From assembly GCA_036517235.1 (NCBI GenBank), contig DATDXL010000006.1, positions 1-22,895 on the forward strand: a DNA stretch of 22,895 bases, written 5' to 3'. The position numbers were made by a program, and so were the translations under genes. Positions 1 to 7,639 of the stretch are shown here, one piece after another. Each line of letters opens with the position of its first letter. Positions within the stretch are counted from its first letter, which is position 1. A model generated the notes under the pieces. That model was given only the letters and a program-made list of their open reading frames with translations. It did not search any database and was not told where the DNA came from. This DNA is from 2-02-FULL-46-13 sp036517235 (GTDB lineage: Bacteria > Patescibacteriota > Minisyncoccia > Phycocordibacterales > DSPV01).

Positions 1-703
1 CTGCGGCGAGAAGGCGCTCAAGCGTTTTTTGGCAATACGGGTTGAAACGGAACACGTCACGAAAAAGCTTGGTGTCATTCTTGACGCTCTCTACTGCATC
101 CATGAGCAGTCCGAAAGAGACACTGTCTATCTCGGTTCGTGTAAAACCGCTTCGTGTAACGGCTTGCCCGAGAAAATGCGTAAGGAACAGAGTCTCGGCA
201 ATATGGAGGTCATGTTTTTCAGAAGTCGTCTCGATGACATCAAACCCGCAGGAAGTAAGGAATGAGCGCAGGACCGCGAAGTCCTCTTCGGGAAGAGTGT
301 GGTCGGTTACGACGATACGCAGGCCTTTTGCATTTCCCTCCCGTTTCGAAAAACTTCGCGGACCGAACATCGGATGGGTTGCAAGGTACGAGCGGTTTTC
401 TGCAAGCGAGCGCAAAAGATTGGTCGTATGCATCTTGACGGTAGCGACATCAACGATGACCGAGTGCTCGGGAACAAAAGGCAGAATCTGTCGAAGGGTT
501 TCCTCAAATGCATGTATCGGTACGGCAAGCACGACGGCATCGGCCGTGCACACGTTTTCACGAGAGAAGAATGTTTTCCCATCCAGTTTATGCCGCGTAG
601 AAAAGACGCGTACGTCTATCTGCGGAGCAAGGCGTCCTATGAGTTCGTGTAGAAACGAGCCGAATGCTCCATATCCTATGATTCCTATACTTTTCAAAGG
701 CAT
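1..703 (-). CDS. tyrA: TyrA-like prephenate dehydrogenase, 3' part beyond window edge
   Basis: The gene starts at ATG 703 and stays open for 234 codons to the left edge, so its C-terminus lies outside the window. The N-terminus is a Rossmann nucleotide-binding loop, IGYGAFG (residues 9-15). Mid-protein it has THPMFGP, a signature of the TyrA family that oxidatively decarboxylates prephenate (or arogenate) to the tyrosine precursor. The C-terminal part visible (about residues 150-234) looks helical, as in the TyrA dimerisation domain. A -10 box (TATCAT) ends 7 bp before the ATG and there is no SD, so the message is probably leaderless. The 5-FCL gene lies just upstream on the same strand. I cannot see whether an ACT or chorismate mutase domain follows. 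Family assignment is good; prephenate versus arogenate specificity is not decidable here. Confidence 0.8.
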   Translation of the reverse strand, partial: MPLKSIGIIGYGAFGSFLHELIGRLAPQIDVRVFSTRHKLDGKTFFSRENVCTADAVVLAVPIHAFEETLRQILPFVPEHSVIVDVATVKMHTTNLLRSLAENRSYLATHPMFGPRSFSKREGNAKGLRIVVTDHTLPEEDFAVLRSFLTSCGFDVIETTSEKHDLHIAETLFLTHFLGQAVTRSGFTRTEIDSVSFGLLMDAVESVKNDTKLFRDVFRFNPYCQKTLERLLAA

Positions 704-710
704 GCGCGCG

Positions 711-716
711 ATGATA
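711..716 (-). promoter_or_regulatory. -10 box for leaderless tyrA-like transcript
   Basis: On the minus strand GTGGTATCAT is followed by 7 bp and then ATG 703. With the +1 normally about 6-7 bp after a -10 hexamer, transcription would start at or next to the start codon. No -35 or SD is obvious. Confidence 0.5.
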
Positions 717-721
717 CCACG

Positions 722-1165
722 TTACGATGGTGCGGCAGTACGCGCGTTGGTCTCAGTGGTTTTCCAGTTCTCATCTGTGCGGATGAACATAAAGTCCACG
801 GGCTCGTCGTGAGGTGCGCGTGGGAGGGGCGTTTCAGAAAAATATGCACCGTCAGTGATACCTATTCGAACCCAGTCCCGCGGACATGCCGCGAGGAAGC
901 GATCGTACCATCCACCTCCTCTTCCGATTCGGGTACCGAAAGCGTCGAAACGCGTGCCGGGGACGAACACGCACACTCCTTCGCGCGGAAGTTTTGCGGA
1001 AAGCTCTGCCGCCAGAACCGCAGGTTCTGGCGGCGCTTTCGGCACCATAACTATCCCCTCGCGCAATCGGTCCGGAATCCAGTCGCACTCCGAAAGCGGC
1101 ACTTCATGTCCGAATGCCTCGTATCCGACTGCGTGCGTGACAGAGTCAAAAAGCTGCTCTATCAT
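722..1165 (-). CDS. 5-formyltetrahydrofolate cyclo-ligase, short form
   Basis: Predicted 5-FCL (MTHFS/YgfA family), which converts 5-formyl-THF to 5,10-methenyl-THF using ATP in cytosolic one-carbon metabolism. The diagnostic block is at residues 70-91: a PGTRFD segment followed by GRGGGWYDRFL, matching the family's nucleotide/folate loop. The C-terminal HDEPVDFM matches the HD.PVD end motif. At 147 residues it is shorter than the usual 180-200 and lacks the N-terminal Lys/Arg-rich helix normally found before the substrate pocket. The start ATG 1165 overlaps the stop of the upstream phosphotransferase gene (ATGA), so the two are translationally coupled. Either this is a natural minimal form or the N-terminus has been lost; activity is unproven. 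Confidence 0.8.
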   Translation of the reverse strand: MIEQLFDSVTHAVGYEAFGHEVPLSECDWIPDRLREGIVMVPKAPPEPAVLAAELSAKLPREGVCVFVPGTRFDAFGTRIGRGGGWYDRFLAACPRDWVRIGITDGAYFSETPLPRAPHDEPVDFMFIRTDENWKTTETNARTAAPS

Positions 1166-2049
1166 GACAAAAACTTTTTGATAAAGAAGTTATATCGGAA
1201 CTGTTGAGTCTTCGGCCATTTGTGCATCCGTACCAAGGACCAGGCGCCTCGGCAGAAATCAAAGTCGGCTTCAAAACGAGAGAGGGGTGGAAAACCGGCT
1301 TCTTGCGAAAGCGTGTCCGCCATAGCGCGGTATCGATATGCCTGCTTCGGCGTGAATCCATACCGAGCGGAATATTCATATTCAGCTGAATCCGGAAAAT
1401 AGCCGATATGGACTAGGGCGGTCATGATGTCGTATCCGAACGGACCATGGAATGAATCCTCAAGATCTATGACGCCTTCGGGATAGAGATTATTGGCATT
1501 GAGGTCGCCATGAGTGATAACAAAAGGGAAAACGGATAGCCGCTCAATCGCTTCTTGGAAACGCTTCTCTATTGCTTTCTCGTAGTGTGGGAGTTCCGCG
1601 GAAAGCCAATCAAGGTGGATGCCGCGCGCGAAATCCTTGAAGTCGGGAGGAACGGTTGTCGTCAATTGTGCGCGGCCGAAGCGCTCCACGACAGAGAGGA
1701 ACGTTGAGAAATGCTCTTCGGTGATAGTTCCGTTGCGTCTTACATCGTCTCCAAACAAGTCTCCGAGACGCCTCTCGCCAAGCGACGACTCAAGAAAATA
1801 GTACTTTCCATCTGCCTCTCCTTCCCCGATAAGTTTAGCAACGGGAAAGCCGGCCGCTTCCATTTTCTTGTGAAGTTCAAGGTCCCTCCGTATTCTCTCG
1901 GTTTTCCCGATGCGCAGATACTGACTGCCGTCCGCACTCCTGTATACGGCGCTCTCTCCGTCCCGCTGGGAGGTGACCAGCTGAAACAAACCGCCTCCTA
2001 TATTGAGTTCCTCTTGAAATGTGGGAGTACCTGGAAGTTCTTCCTTCAT
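1162..2049 (-). CDS. APH-fold phosphotransferase
   Basis: A 295-residue aminoglycoside-phosphotransferase/choline-kinase fold protein. The catalytic loop is HGDLNANN (residues 180-187, with D182 as expected base and N187 as metal ligand) and the magnesium motif is IDLED (194-198). The N-lobe carries a beta-hairpin with YLRIGKTE, a plausible nucleotide-binding Lys region. Such proteins phosphorylate small molecules; the substrate cannot be read from sequence, and nothing marks it as an antibiotic-resistance enzyme. It begins the pair with 5-FCL (4-bp overlap). Its promoter TATAAT (2056-2061) lies 6 bp before the ATG and overlaps the stop codon of histidine-kinase remnant A, so this gene sits immediately downstream of that repeat. 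Confidence 0.75.
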   Translation of the reverse strand: MKEELPGTPTFQEELNIGGGLFQLVTSQRDGESAVYRSADGSQYLRIGKTERIRRDLELHKKMEAAGFPVAKLIGEGEADGKYYFLESSLGERRLGDLFGDDVRRNGTITEEHFSTFLSVVERFGRAQLTTTVPPDFKDFARGIHLDWLSAELPHYEKAIEKRFQEAIERLSVFPFVITHGDLNANNLYPEGVIDLEDSFHGPFGYDIMTALVHIGYFPDSAEYEYSARYGFTPKQAYRYRAMADTLSQEAGFPPLSRFEADFDFCRGAWSLVRMHKWPKTQQFRYNFFIKKFLS

Positions 2050-2055
2050 CTTCGG

Positions 2056-2061
2056 ATTATA
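2056..2061 (-). promoter_or_regulatory. -10 box for leaderless APH-5-FCL operon
   Basis: GGTATAAT, 6 bp, then ATG 2049 on the minus strand; no SD. The TAA within TATAAT is also the stop codon of kinase remnant A. Confidence 0.6.
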
Positions 2062-2192
2062 CCGGCAGTTCCACGATAAAGCGCGTTTCCTTCCCTGGAC
2101 CTTCGGACTCGATGCGTACCGTTCCCCTGTGGCTCTCGACGAGCTGTTTGGCGATAGAGAGACCGTAGCCGGTGGAGTGGATATGAGAAAGA
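2057..2192 (-). pseudogene. Orphan histidine kinase 3' end, copy A
   Basis: Reading on the minus strand, about 45 codons match the end of a HATPase_c domain: STGYGLSIAKQLVE (G2 box) and then RIESEGPGKETRFIVELPV and stop. It closely parallels the end of the complete kinase at 8274-9926. No kinase body precedes it: the homology begins right after the AbiEii stop codon (2193-2195) in another frame. It is therefore a gene remnant or a recombination scar, not a working protein. A longer open frame through it takes its N-terminus from out-of-frame AbiEii sequence and has no support. Confidence 0.8.
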
Positions 2193-2861
2193 TTACGCGA
2201 GAATTTCATTTGAAAGCTTTTTCGCCTCCTCGCAAAAGAAGTCTTCCCAGACTTTTTTCGGTAACTCAATACGCAAGCGCGGATAGTCGCGCAGTTCAGG
2301 CGCTTTCAAGAACTGTGCGCCCAGCTGAATGAGATCAAGATGCTGTTCAAATTTAAGCTGCGCCTTTTGGGAAAGATCGCGGATTGTCCATTCCTTCTCT
2401 TGTTGCAAAAGGCAATAGAGGTCGATGAAATCGCGCGAACGGGGCTTCTGGTAGACCGTAAAGATTTTGTTGACGGCGATATCAAGGAGACTGTCGACCG
2501 CTAGCGCCCCAACACGCTTCCCCGGCGTGATGCGCGGGAAGGGATAGTAAGTAAACTCCGTTTTGATCTCGTCGTCGGCGAGCGAGAGGAAGAAGAGGTT
2601 TCTATTGAAGCTTTGTTCCTGCCGGATGCCTTGCATACCACCACTTTTTTGCAGACGTCTCAACACAACCGAGATGCTCTGCGGATCAAAAATCTCTTCC
2701 GAGAAGAAATCTAGATCCTCGGAGAGGCGATGATGCAGATAGTATTCTGCGAGCGCCGTTCCTCCGGAAAGATAGAAGTGCTCGTATACCTCGGGCTGTT
2801 GTGAGAGAAGCGCGAGGACGCGCTGCTGGTTTGCAGAAAGAATCGAGGCCGCTTCGCTCAT
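2193..2861 (-). CDS. AbiEii/AbiGii-type nucleotidyltransferase toxin
   Basis: A 222-residue nucleotidyltransferase-fold protein. The GG(T/S)..DxD signature is SGGTALAEY (32-40) followed by SEDLDFFS (47-54), with D49 and D51 as metal ligands. A later block, KPRSRDFIDLY, matches the family's basic plus D-D/Y helix. AbiEii toxins are nucleotidyltransferases that modify tRNA or similar targets and act in phage defence or plasmid stabilisation. The start ATG 2861 overlaps the stop of the upstream small gene (ATGA), the usual antitoxin-first order. The stop is followed within a few bases by kinase remnant A, and the unit is preceded by remnant B. The AbiEii assignment is solid; target and activity are not known from sequence. 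Confidence 0.85.
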   Translation of the reverse strand: MSEAASILSANQQRVLALLSQQPEVYEHFYLSGGTALAEYYLHHRLSEDLDFFSEEIFDPQSISVVLRRLQKSGGMQGIRQEQSFNRNLFFLSLADDEIKTEFTYYPFPRITPGKRVGALAVDSLLDIAVNKIFTVYQKPRSRDFIDLYCLLQQEKEWTIRDLSQKAQLKFEQHLDLIQLGAQFLKAPELRDYPRLRIELPKKVWEDFFCEEAKKLSNEILA

Positions 2862-3061
2862 GCCGAGGCGGCAAGCAGGAGCGCGAGCAGCTTCTTGCGC
2901 GCAGGGTCAAGGTCGAGACGATCCCAGTATTTCAGGAGGGTCTCCTTGCGTATCTTTCCGTCTCGAATGCCGAAATTGATTCCCTGCTCAAGATTCCAGA
3001 TAGCATAGGCATCTGGATCTTTCTCGAGCTCTTGAGTATCAACCGACCAATGCTTTTTCAT
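2858..3061 (-). CDS. Small partner of AbiEii toxin, putative antitoxin
   Basis: A 67-residue soluble protein starting MKKHWSVDTQELEKDPDAYA and rich in charged helices (WNLEQGINFG, KYWDRLDLDPARKKLL). It is not recognisable as an AbiEi winged-helix antitoxin; the role is inferred from position, because it precedes and overlaps the toxin gene by 4 bp. I chose ATG 3061 because TATAAT ends 6 bp before it. An ATG two codons upstream (3067) directly abuts the -10 box and is unlikely to be transcribed. Confidence 0.65.
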   Translation of the reverse strand: MKKHWSVDTQELEKDPDAYAIWNLEQGINFGIRDGKIRKETLLKYWDRLDLDPARKKLLALLLAASA

Positions 3062-3067
3062 AGACAT

Positions 3068-3073
3068 ATTATA
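3068..3073 (-). promoter_or_regulatory. -10 box for AbiE-like module
   Basis: TGTGGTATAAT (extended -10) on the minus strand, 6 bp, then ATG 3061; no SD, so leaderless initiation is likely. It lies about 35 bp downstream of kinase remnant B. Confidence 0.6.
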
Positions 3074-3109
3074 CCACAGCCCCACTTCGTCCGCCTGCGG
3101 CGACCGGGC

Positions 3110-3167
3110 TTACATCGGTAACTCAACAATAAAGCGCGCCCCTTCCCGGAGCCTTCGGACTCTATTT
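3110..3167 (-). pseudogene. Orphan histidine kinase 3' end, copy B (frameshifted)
   Basis: The minus strand encodes IESEGSGKG, then after a one-base deletion ARFIVELPM and stop TAA (3110-3112). Alignment with the tail of the complete kinase (8274-) shows the same order of residues with the single-base loss. Only about 18 codons remain. To the right the homology ends where the plus-strand dioxygenase remnant begins. Confidence 0.7.
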
Positions 3168-3170
3168 GAC

Positions 3171-3632
3171 TCCTACATAATTACAGGTAACATAAAGTCA
3201 GTTTCCTCAATTGAGGATGAGGTTTCTCAGGCACCAATCCTTCGCAAACTGATAGCGATTGATGCGGCCATAACCGCAAGGACCGGACTGATACCTTTTC
3301 AGAATCCGGTTCGAATCGGAATTCACCAAGTAAGATACGAACCACGGCCCTCAAGGCCCGCCTATAGCGCACCGCCCTGGTTACACGTCGATGATGAGCC
3401 CGTGGTGTTCATTCATCTTCTAAATCTGAGCGCAAATGCGATAGGCGGTGACAGCGTAATAGCTCAGGATGCAAAGAGTTTTGAGCGAGTAATCAGACTC
3501 CAGGATCCTCTTGACACCCTATGCGTGATTAAAACGAAATTTCACGCAGTAACTCCAGTTGGATTGAATTCAGGACTCTTTGGTTATAGAGACATCGTTC
3601 TTATTACTTTTGAGTCGGAACGCTCTTTATGA
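3171..3632 (+). pseudogene. 5'-truncated 2OG-Fe(II) dioxygenase (PF10014-like)
   Basis: The frame ending at TGA 3630-3632 encodes about 150 residues resembling the C-terminal two-thirds of 2OG-Fe dioxygenases of the amino-acid hydroxylase type. It has the iron-binding HVD (codons 3384-3392), IGGDS, the distal histidine in FHAVTPVG, and a final YRDIVLITFE with the expected Arg. The frame has no stop further left but also no ATG, GTG or TTG in a sensible place; the first candidate, GTG 3402, falls after the HxD motif and would give a dead protein. The N-terminal part is missing exactly where kinase remnant B begins, so the gene was probably cut by that rearrangement. A terminator follows at 3656. 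Confidence 0.65.
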
Positions 3633-3655
3633 TTAGGCACAAAGAATATACTCTA

Positions 3656-3687
3656 GGCGCACATGACGAACGTGCGCCTTTTATTTT
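3656..3687 (+). terminator. Intrinsic terminator after dioxygenase remnant
   Basis: GGCGCAC (3656-3662) pairs with GTGCGCC (3672-3678) across a 9-nt loop, followed by TTTTATTTT on the plus strand. It separates the dioxygenase remnant from ileS. Confidence 0.8.
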
Positions 3688-3733
3688 AGATCAATTTTTA
3701 AGAAAGATAGTCGCAGAAATCGATCTGTTGTGG

Positions 3734-3739
3734 TATATG
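3734..3739 (+). promoter_or_regulatory. Possible -10 box for ileS
   Basis: TGTGGTATATG then 8 bp then ATG 3748, without SD, fits the leaderless pattern seen at other genes here. TATAGT (3740-3745) is an alternative that would favour the internal ATG 3757. Confidence 0.35.
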
Positions 3740-3747
3740 TATAGTTT

Positions 3748-6597
3748 ATGAGAGTCATGGAAAATGATTTAAAGATTTCAGAAACAGCAACGTCAGAAGA
3801 GGAGATTCTTCGTTTTTGGAAAGTCGAAAATATATTTGAAAAATCCCTAGAGAAGCAATCTCCGAAAGGAGAATTCGTATTTTATGATGGCCCACCTTTT
3901 GCTACTGGCCTTCCGCACATAGGACACATATTGTCCAGTTCGATAAAAGATACAATAAGCCGGTATAAAACTATGCGAGGATATCATGTCCGACGCAGTT
4001 GGGGATGGGATTGTCACGGGCTTCCTATCGAATCTCTTGTTGAGAAAAAATTGGGTCTTAGTTCAAAGAAAGATATCGATGCTATCGGGATAAAGAATTT
4101 CAATTCTGAAGCAAGATCGATCGTACTCGAATTTGTTCAAGAATGGGAAAGATACATAGAAAGAATTGGCCGATGGGTTGATTTCAAAGGTGCTTATAAA
4201 ACTATGGATACTGATTATATAGAGTCGGTATGGTGGGCAATAAAAGATTTGTATTCAAAGGGTTTTATTTATGAAGGTAAGCGTGTACTTATGTATTGCC
4301 CTCACTGTGAAACTCCGCTAGCAAAGGCAGAAATATCAATGGACAATACGTACAAAGACATAACGGAAGAATCTGTCATAATAAAATTCAAACTAATTGA
4401 TGGCCAATCGGGAGATTTCCCTAAAAATACCTACATACTTGCGTGGACGACTACACCTTGGACTCTCCCCGGTAACGTGGCACTTGCAGTAGATAAGAAA
4501 ACCTCATATCTGTTATCAGAATTTGAGGGTAATTTTTATGTATACGCAAAAGACAGAGCTGAGGACCTTGACATGCCCATAACCGGAAAAGAATTCTTGG
4601 GTAAGGAACTTTTGGGACTTGAATACGAGCCATTATATAAACTATCTAAGGTAACGTCTCACCTGGGGAAAAAATGGATTGTTGTTCCCGCGGACTTCGT
4701 GACTGTAAACGAAGGAACTGGAATAGTTCATATAGCTGTAATGTACGGTGAGGATGATTTCAACCTGGGGAAAGTTGAGAATCTTCCCATGGTGCAGATC
4801 CTCAACGCCAATGCTACCTATAACGCAGATGCTCCTTCATTTCTATTTGGCAAACATATCCGTAAAGGTGTGGTTGAGATAAAAAATGACCTAGAGAATC
4901 GTGGCTTTCTTTTTAAACGTGAACCTTACACCCACTCATATCCGCACTGTTATCGATGCGGGACTGCACTCATTTATAATGCCGTTAATTCGTGGTTCAT
5001 AAAAGTCCAGGAAAACAGGAATAAATTACTTGATTTAAACAAAAAGATCACGTGGATACCCAGTCACCTCAAGGAAGGACGTTTCAATAATATTCTTGAG
5101 ACAGCTCCCGATTGGACCATATCAAGAAATCGATACTGGGCGTCACCCCTTCCAATATGGAAATGTGAGTCCTGTCATGGAATCGACGTGATTGGTAGTG
5201 TAGATGAGCTACGCAGTAAAGCGCAGCAAGAAGTTCCTGATGGAATCGACCTACACAGGCCATATATAGATGTGTTCACAATGAAGTGCGCTTGCGGAGG
5301 TTCTATGAGGCGAACGCCGGAAGTTCTAGATTGCTGGTTCGAATCTGGCTCAATGCCATTTGCTGAATTACATTATCCCTTCGAGCAGAAATCCTTGTTC
5401 CAGCAGAGATTTCCAGCTCACTTCATAACAGAATACATTGCTCAAACACGTACGTGGTTTTACTATCTTCACGTTTTGGGTGCGTTGCTTTTTAATAGAC
5501 AATCGTTCTTGAATGTTGTCACTACGGGTACAGTCTTAGCTTCTGATGGAGCGAAAATGTCAAAATCGAAAGGAAACTTTACCGACCCTTTAATAAATAT
5601 AGACGCATACGGCGCAGACGCCGTTAGATTCTATCTGTTAAATAGTATTCTAATGCAAGCTGAAGATCTATCTTTTAAGGATGAAGAATTGAGGGACACG
5701 CATAATAAAATCATTGGAATGCTTGGGAATAGTCTAAAATTCTATAATCTGTATTCAAATAATAATCCCGTAAAAAATAAAGAGGGTTTTGTAGTAAACG
5801 ATTCTTCACACGTACTTGATAGGTGGATGGAAGCACGATTGGCCCTTTCCACGTCAGACGTAACAGAAGCAATGGAAAGTTATGATTTGGTTTCCGCGAC
5901 GCGCGAATTGCGTGTAATTATTGAGGATATGTCTCTTTGGTATGTGCGGCGCTCAAGAGATCGTGTTCGGTCTAATAAGGAGCAGTCACATGAGGCACTT
6001 GGCTCTTTTCTTTCTCGTATCTCAATTCTTGCGGCACCAATTACTCCATTTATATCAGAGAGAATTTATAGAAGCACCGACGGAAAACTGGAAAGCGTTC
6101 ATCTTGCTCAATGGCCCGATGTTAATAAATCTAAAATAGACAAGGAACTTTTAAAGGATATGGAGCGGGTACGCTCAATTGCGTCCAAAATATTAATGCT
6201 TAGACAACAAGCCGGCATACGGGTTCGTCAACCTCTTGCCAAAGCATTTATACCTGCGAGTTTATCAACTGATTTAGTGAGTCTTCTAAAAGAAGAAGTA
6301 AACGTGAAAGAAATTATTCTTAACTCAGATAAAGTAGGCCTCGATACCGTTTTAACTGCAGAATTGATCAGAGAAGGAAATTGGCGCGAATTTATTCGAG
6401 CGGTGGCCGACGCAAGAAAGGATCTAAACCTGCTGCCAAGCAAGAAGGTTCGTATCGGAATCTCAAAGGAATTTGAGAGAGTCTTGGACGGCATCACCAT
6501 ACCCGGAGTTTCTGAAATCATTTTTGCTGAGGTAGAGATGGAGACGATTCATAAAGCAAGTTTATCTGTGGGAGAAGTGCCATTTACAATTAAGTAA
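3748..6597 (+). CDS. ileS: Isoleucyl-tRNA synthetase
   Basis: Class I aminoacyl-tRNA synthetase of 949 residues that charges tRNA-Ile. The HIGH motif is at 57-60 (GLPHIGHIL), WDCHGLPIE follows, and KMSKS is at 603-607. The CP1 editing domain is marked by AWTTTPWTLPGN and by GTGIVHIAVMYGEDDF, with the conserved acidic GEDD. Zinc-ligand-like pairs occur at CPHC (184-187), CESC and CACG. The helical anticodon domain follows, with WYVRRSRDR. The GLPHIGH and WGWDCHGLPIE style resembles eukaryote/archaeon-like (type 2, mupirocin-resistant type) IleRS. It is shorter than the usual 1030+ residues, so the C-terminal domain is reduced. The gene looks more A/T-rich than lysA/hom, consistent with a separate origin. 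No T-box leader is visible. Confidence 0.95.
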   Translation: MRVMENDLKISETATSEEEILRFWKVENIFEKSLEKQSPKGEFVFYDGPPFATGLPHIGHILSSSIKDTISRYKTMRGYHVRRSWGWDCHGLPIESLVEKKLGLSSKKDIDAIGIKNFNSEARSIVLEFVQEWERYIERIGRWVDFKGAYKTMDTDYIESVWWAIKDLYSKGFIYEGKRVLMYCPHCETPLAKAEISMDNTYKDITEESVIIKFKLIDGQSGDFPKNTYILAWTTTPWTLPGNVALAVDKKTSYLLSEFEGNFYVYAKDRAEDLDMPITGKEFLGKELLGLEYEPLYKLSKVTSHLGKKWIVVPADFVTVNEGTGIVHIAVMYGEDDFNLGKVENLPMVQILNANATYNADAPSFLFGKHIRKGVVEIKNDLENRGFLFKREPYTHSYPHCYRCGTALIYNAVNSWFIKVQENRNKLLDLNKKITWIPSHLKEGRFNNILETAPDWTISRNRYWASPLPIWKCESCHGIDVIGSVDELRSKAQQEVPDGIDLHRPYIDVFTMKCACGGSMRRTPEVLDCWFESGSMPFAELHYPFEQKSLFQQRFPAHFITEYIAQTRTWFYYLHVLGALLFNRQSFLNVVTTGTVLASDGAKMSKSKGNFTDPLINIDAYGADAVRFYLLNSILMQAEDLSFKDEELRDTHNKIIGMLGNSLKFYNLYSNNNPVKNKEGFVVNDSSHVLDRWMEARLALSTSDVTEAMESYDLVSATRELRVIIEDMSLWYVRRSRDRVRSNKEQSHEALGSFLSRISILAAPITPFISERIYRSTDGKLESVHLAQWPDVNKSKIDKELLKDMERVRSIASKILMLRQQAGIRVRQPLAKAFIPASLSTDLVSLLKEEVNVKEIILNSDKVGLDTVLTAELIREGNWREFIRAVADARKDLNLLPSKKVRIGISKEFERVLDGITIPGVSEIIFAEVEMETIHKASLSVGEVPFTIK

Positions 6598-6754
6598 ACT
6601 GTTACTGACTACTGCAGTACAATACGCGGTGCATTCATTCGGCCTTGCGAATGCGACCGCGCGACTTCGCGCTTGCGCACGCTTCTGCTACACTGTCAGA
6701 TTGAGAATCTATCGTTCTTTCTTGCGTCTGTCAAATCTTTCGCGTCCGGAATTG
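6598..6754. other. Intergenic region between convergent ileS and orphan gene
   Basis: 157 bp between two 3' ends. It holds GC-rich short inverted repeats (for example GCGCG/CGCGC near 6660) but no convincing terminator with a T-tract. A minus-strand promoter-like pair lies at 6706-6734. Confidence 0.5.
6706..6734 (-). promoter_or_regulatory. Promoter-like pair pointing antisense to ileS 3' end
   Basis: On the minus strand TTGACA (6729-6734), 17 bp, TAGATT (6706-6711). No ORF follows; a transcript would run through the GC-rich hairpins and into the antisense of ileS. Confidence 0.3.
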
Positions 6755-7249
6755 TTATTTGAAGAATCCTCGTTGGTACTCGCTCAATAAATGGAGGGCT
6801 GTGGTTTTTTCAGGTTCACTTACGATGGTCCTGCTCCACTTTTCTGCCTCTGTTAATTGATCGCGAATCAAAAGATAGAGGAGTCGCGTGATTTTGTTTG
6901 GATGACCAGGGGGTTGATAACTCAATGCTTTTTCAGAATATTCCGCCGCCTCGCCTTTATCTTTATAGCGCCAAATTGCACAACTGATTGCATGATGATT
7001 CCAGAACCATAATATATTCTGTCGCCAATATCTTTCATCTGCAGAAAGTAAGGTGGGATTTATTCCTTCAAGAATGACGTTGATTTTATTTGTGATAAGA
7101 GCGGGATTCTTATAATCCCACGCATTTGACTTCATCAGCTTCTGGTCTTCCTGTGTGTATCGAACAGATAGCTCTTCTGGTTCTGTAACGTTCAACAGTA
7201 GGTACGCTTCTTTCAAGGGGGTTTTCTCAAGATCAACCTTTTTCTTCAT
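6755..7249 (-). CDS. Hypothetical protein, TPR-like helical
   Basis: A 164-residue soluble protein that I do not assign to a named family. It is mostly predicted helix. The C-terminal half (about 95-160) has a tetratricopeptide-like rhythm: an ALSYQPPGHPNK turn between helices and AEKWSRTIVSEPEKTTAL. The middle is Trp-rich (YWRQNILWFWNHH). No signal peptide or membrane segment. Its start lies 21 bp downstream of kinase-tail trace E, so it may be another unit in the series of genes bounded by kinase tails. Protein-protein interaction is a plausible role from the repeat fold only. Confidence 0.6.
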   Translation of the reverse strand: MKKKVDLEKTPLKEAYLLLNVTEPEELSVRYTQEDQKLMKSNAWDYKNPALITNKINVILEGINPTLLSADERYWRQNILWFWNHHAISCAIWRYKDKGEAAEYSEKALSYQPPGHPNKITRLLYLLIRDQLTEAEKWSRTIVSEPEKTTALHLLSEYQRGFFK

Positions 7250-7270
7250 ATCCGGATTCAGAATGCTGAA

Positions 7271-7293
7271 CAGGTAATTCGACGGTGAAGCGG
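7271..7293 (-). pseudogene. Trace of histidine kinase 3' end, copy E
   Basis: Directly after the stop codon of the coiled-coil gene the minus strand encodes RFTVELPV, matching the final residues of the kinase tails (TRFVVELPV in copy C). Only 8 codons match and the stop is lost, so on its own this is weak. Its position right behind a stop codon parallels copies A and C. Confidence 0.45.
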
Positions 7294-7626
7294 CTACGCG
7301 CGCACTTTTTCAAGCTTCACGATGCGGCGTTCGTGGTCAAGTATCGTCACCGCGTCTTTATCCACGGCCTTAGCGACAGCCGAAAGGGTCTCGTCCATGT
7401 CCTCCACTTTCTCCTCAAGACTCCCCACTCGACGCGAAACTCCTCTCAATTCCTGCTCAACCTCACCAAGCCGCCCCTCCACTCCACCAAGCCGATTTTC
7501 GACTCCATCAAATCGCGCCTCCATGTGCTTAAAGCCAGACTGAACGGCCAAGGTCAAGTCTTGAACGGATTTTACGACACCTCCCAAGGTCGGCGATACG
7601 GTCTTTTTTCTCTCGTTCCTTTTCAT
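7294..7626 (-). CDS. Coiled-coil protein
   Basis: A 110-residue protein beginning MKRNERKK. A short basic head is followed by about 85 residues of near-perfect heptads: repeated VENRLGGVEGRLGEVEQ, then LEEKVEDMDETLSAV. It ends DHERRIVKLEKVRA. No membrane segment. It probably forms a long parallel coiled coil; the function is unknown. ATG 7626 was chosen over an ATG four codons upstream because TATGCT ends 7 bp before it. The gene sits between kinase tails E and C, and a 32-bp palindrome touches its promoter. Confidence 0.65.
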   Translation of the reverse strand: MKRNERKKTVSPTLGGVVKSVQDLTLAVQSGFKHMEARFDGVENRLGGVEGRLGEVEQELRGVSRRVGSLEEKVEDMDETLSAVAKAVDKDAVTILDHERRIVKLEKVRA

Positions 7627-7633
7627 GGTGAAA

Positions 7634-7639
7634 AGCATA
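7634..7639 (-). promoter_or_regulatory. -10 box for coiled-coil gene
   Basis: TATGCT, then TTTCACC, then ATG 7626 on the minus strand; the arrangement resembles that of hicB (TATATT...TTCACC). The left edge of the 32-bp palindrome touches this box. Confidence 0.45.

Noticed and set aside
42..812. 256-codon plus-strand open frame
   Set aside because: It is antisense to the TyrA-like gene, which has clear family motifs; the plus frame has low-complexity Ser/Arg composition typical of a shadow.
1711..2079. 122-codon plus-strand open frame opposite the APH-like gene
   Set aside because: No motifs and fully covered by the well-supported phosphotransferase on the minus strand.
2057..2269. 70-codon open frame containing kinase tail A
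   Set aside because: Its first 25 codons are AbiEii sequence read in another frame; only the kinase tail is homologous, so it is not a gene.
3308..3317. GGTTCGAATC resembling a tRNA T-loop
   Set aside because: No matching acceptor, D or anticodon stems nearby, and the bases are explained as codons of the dioxygenase remnant.
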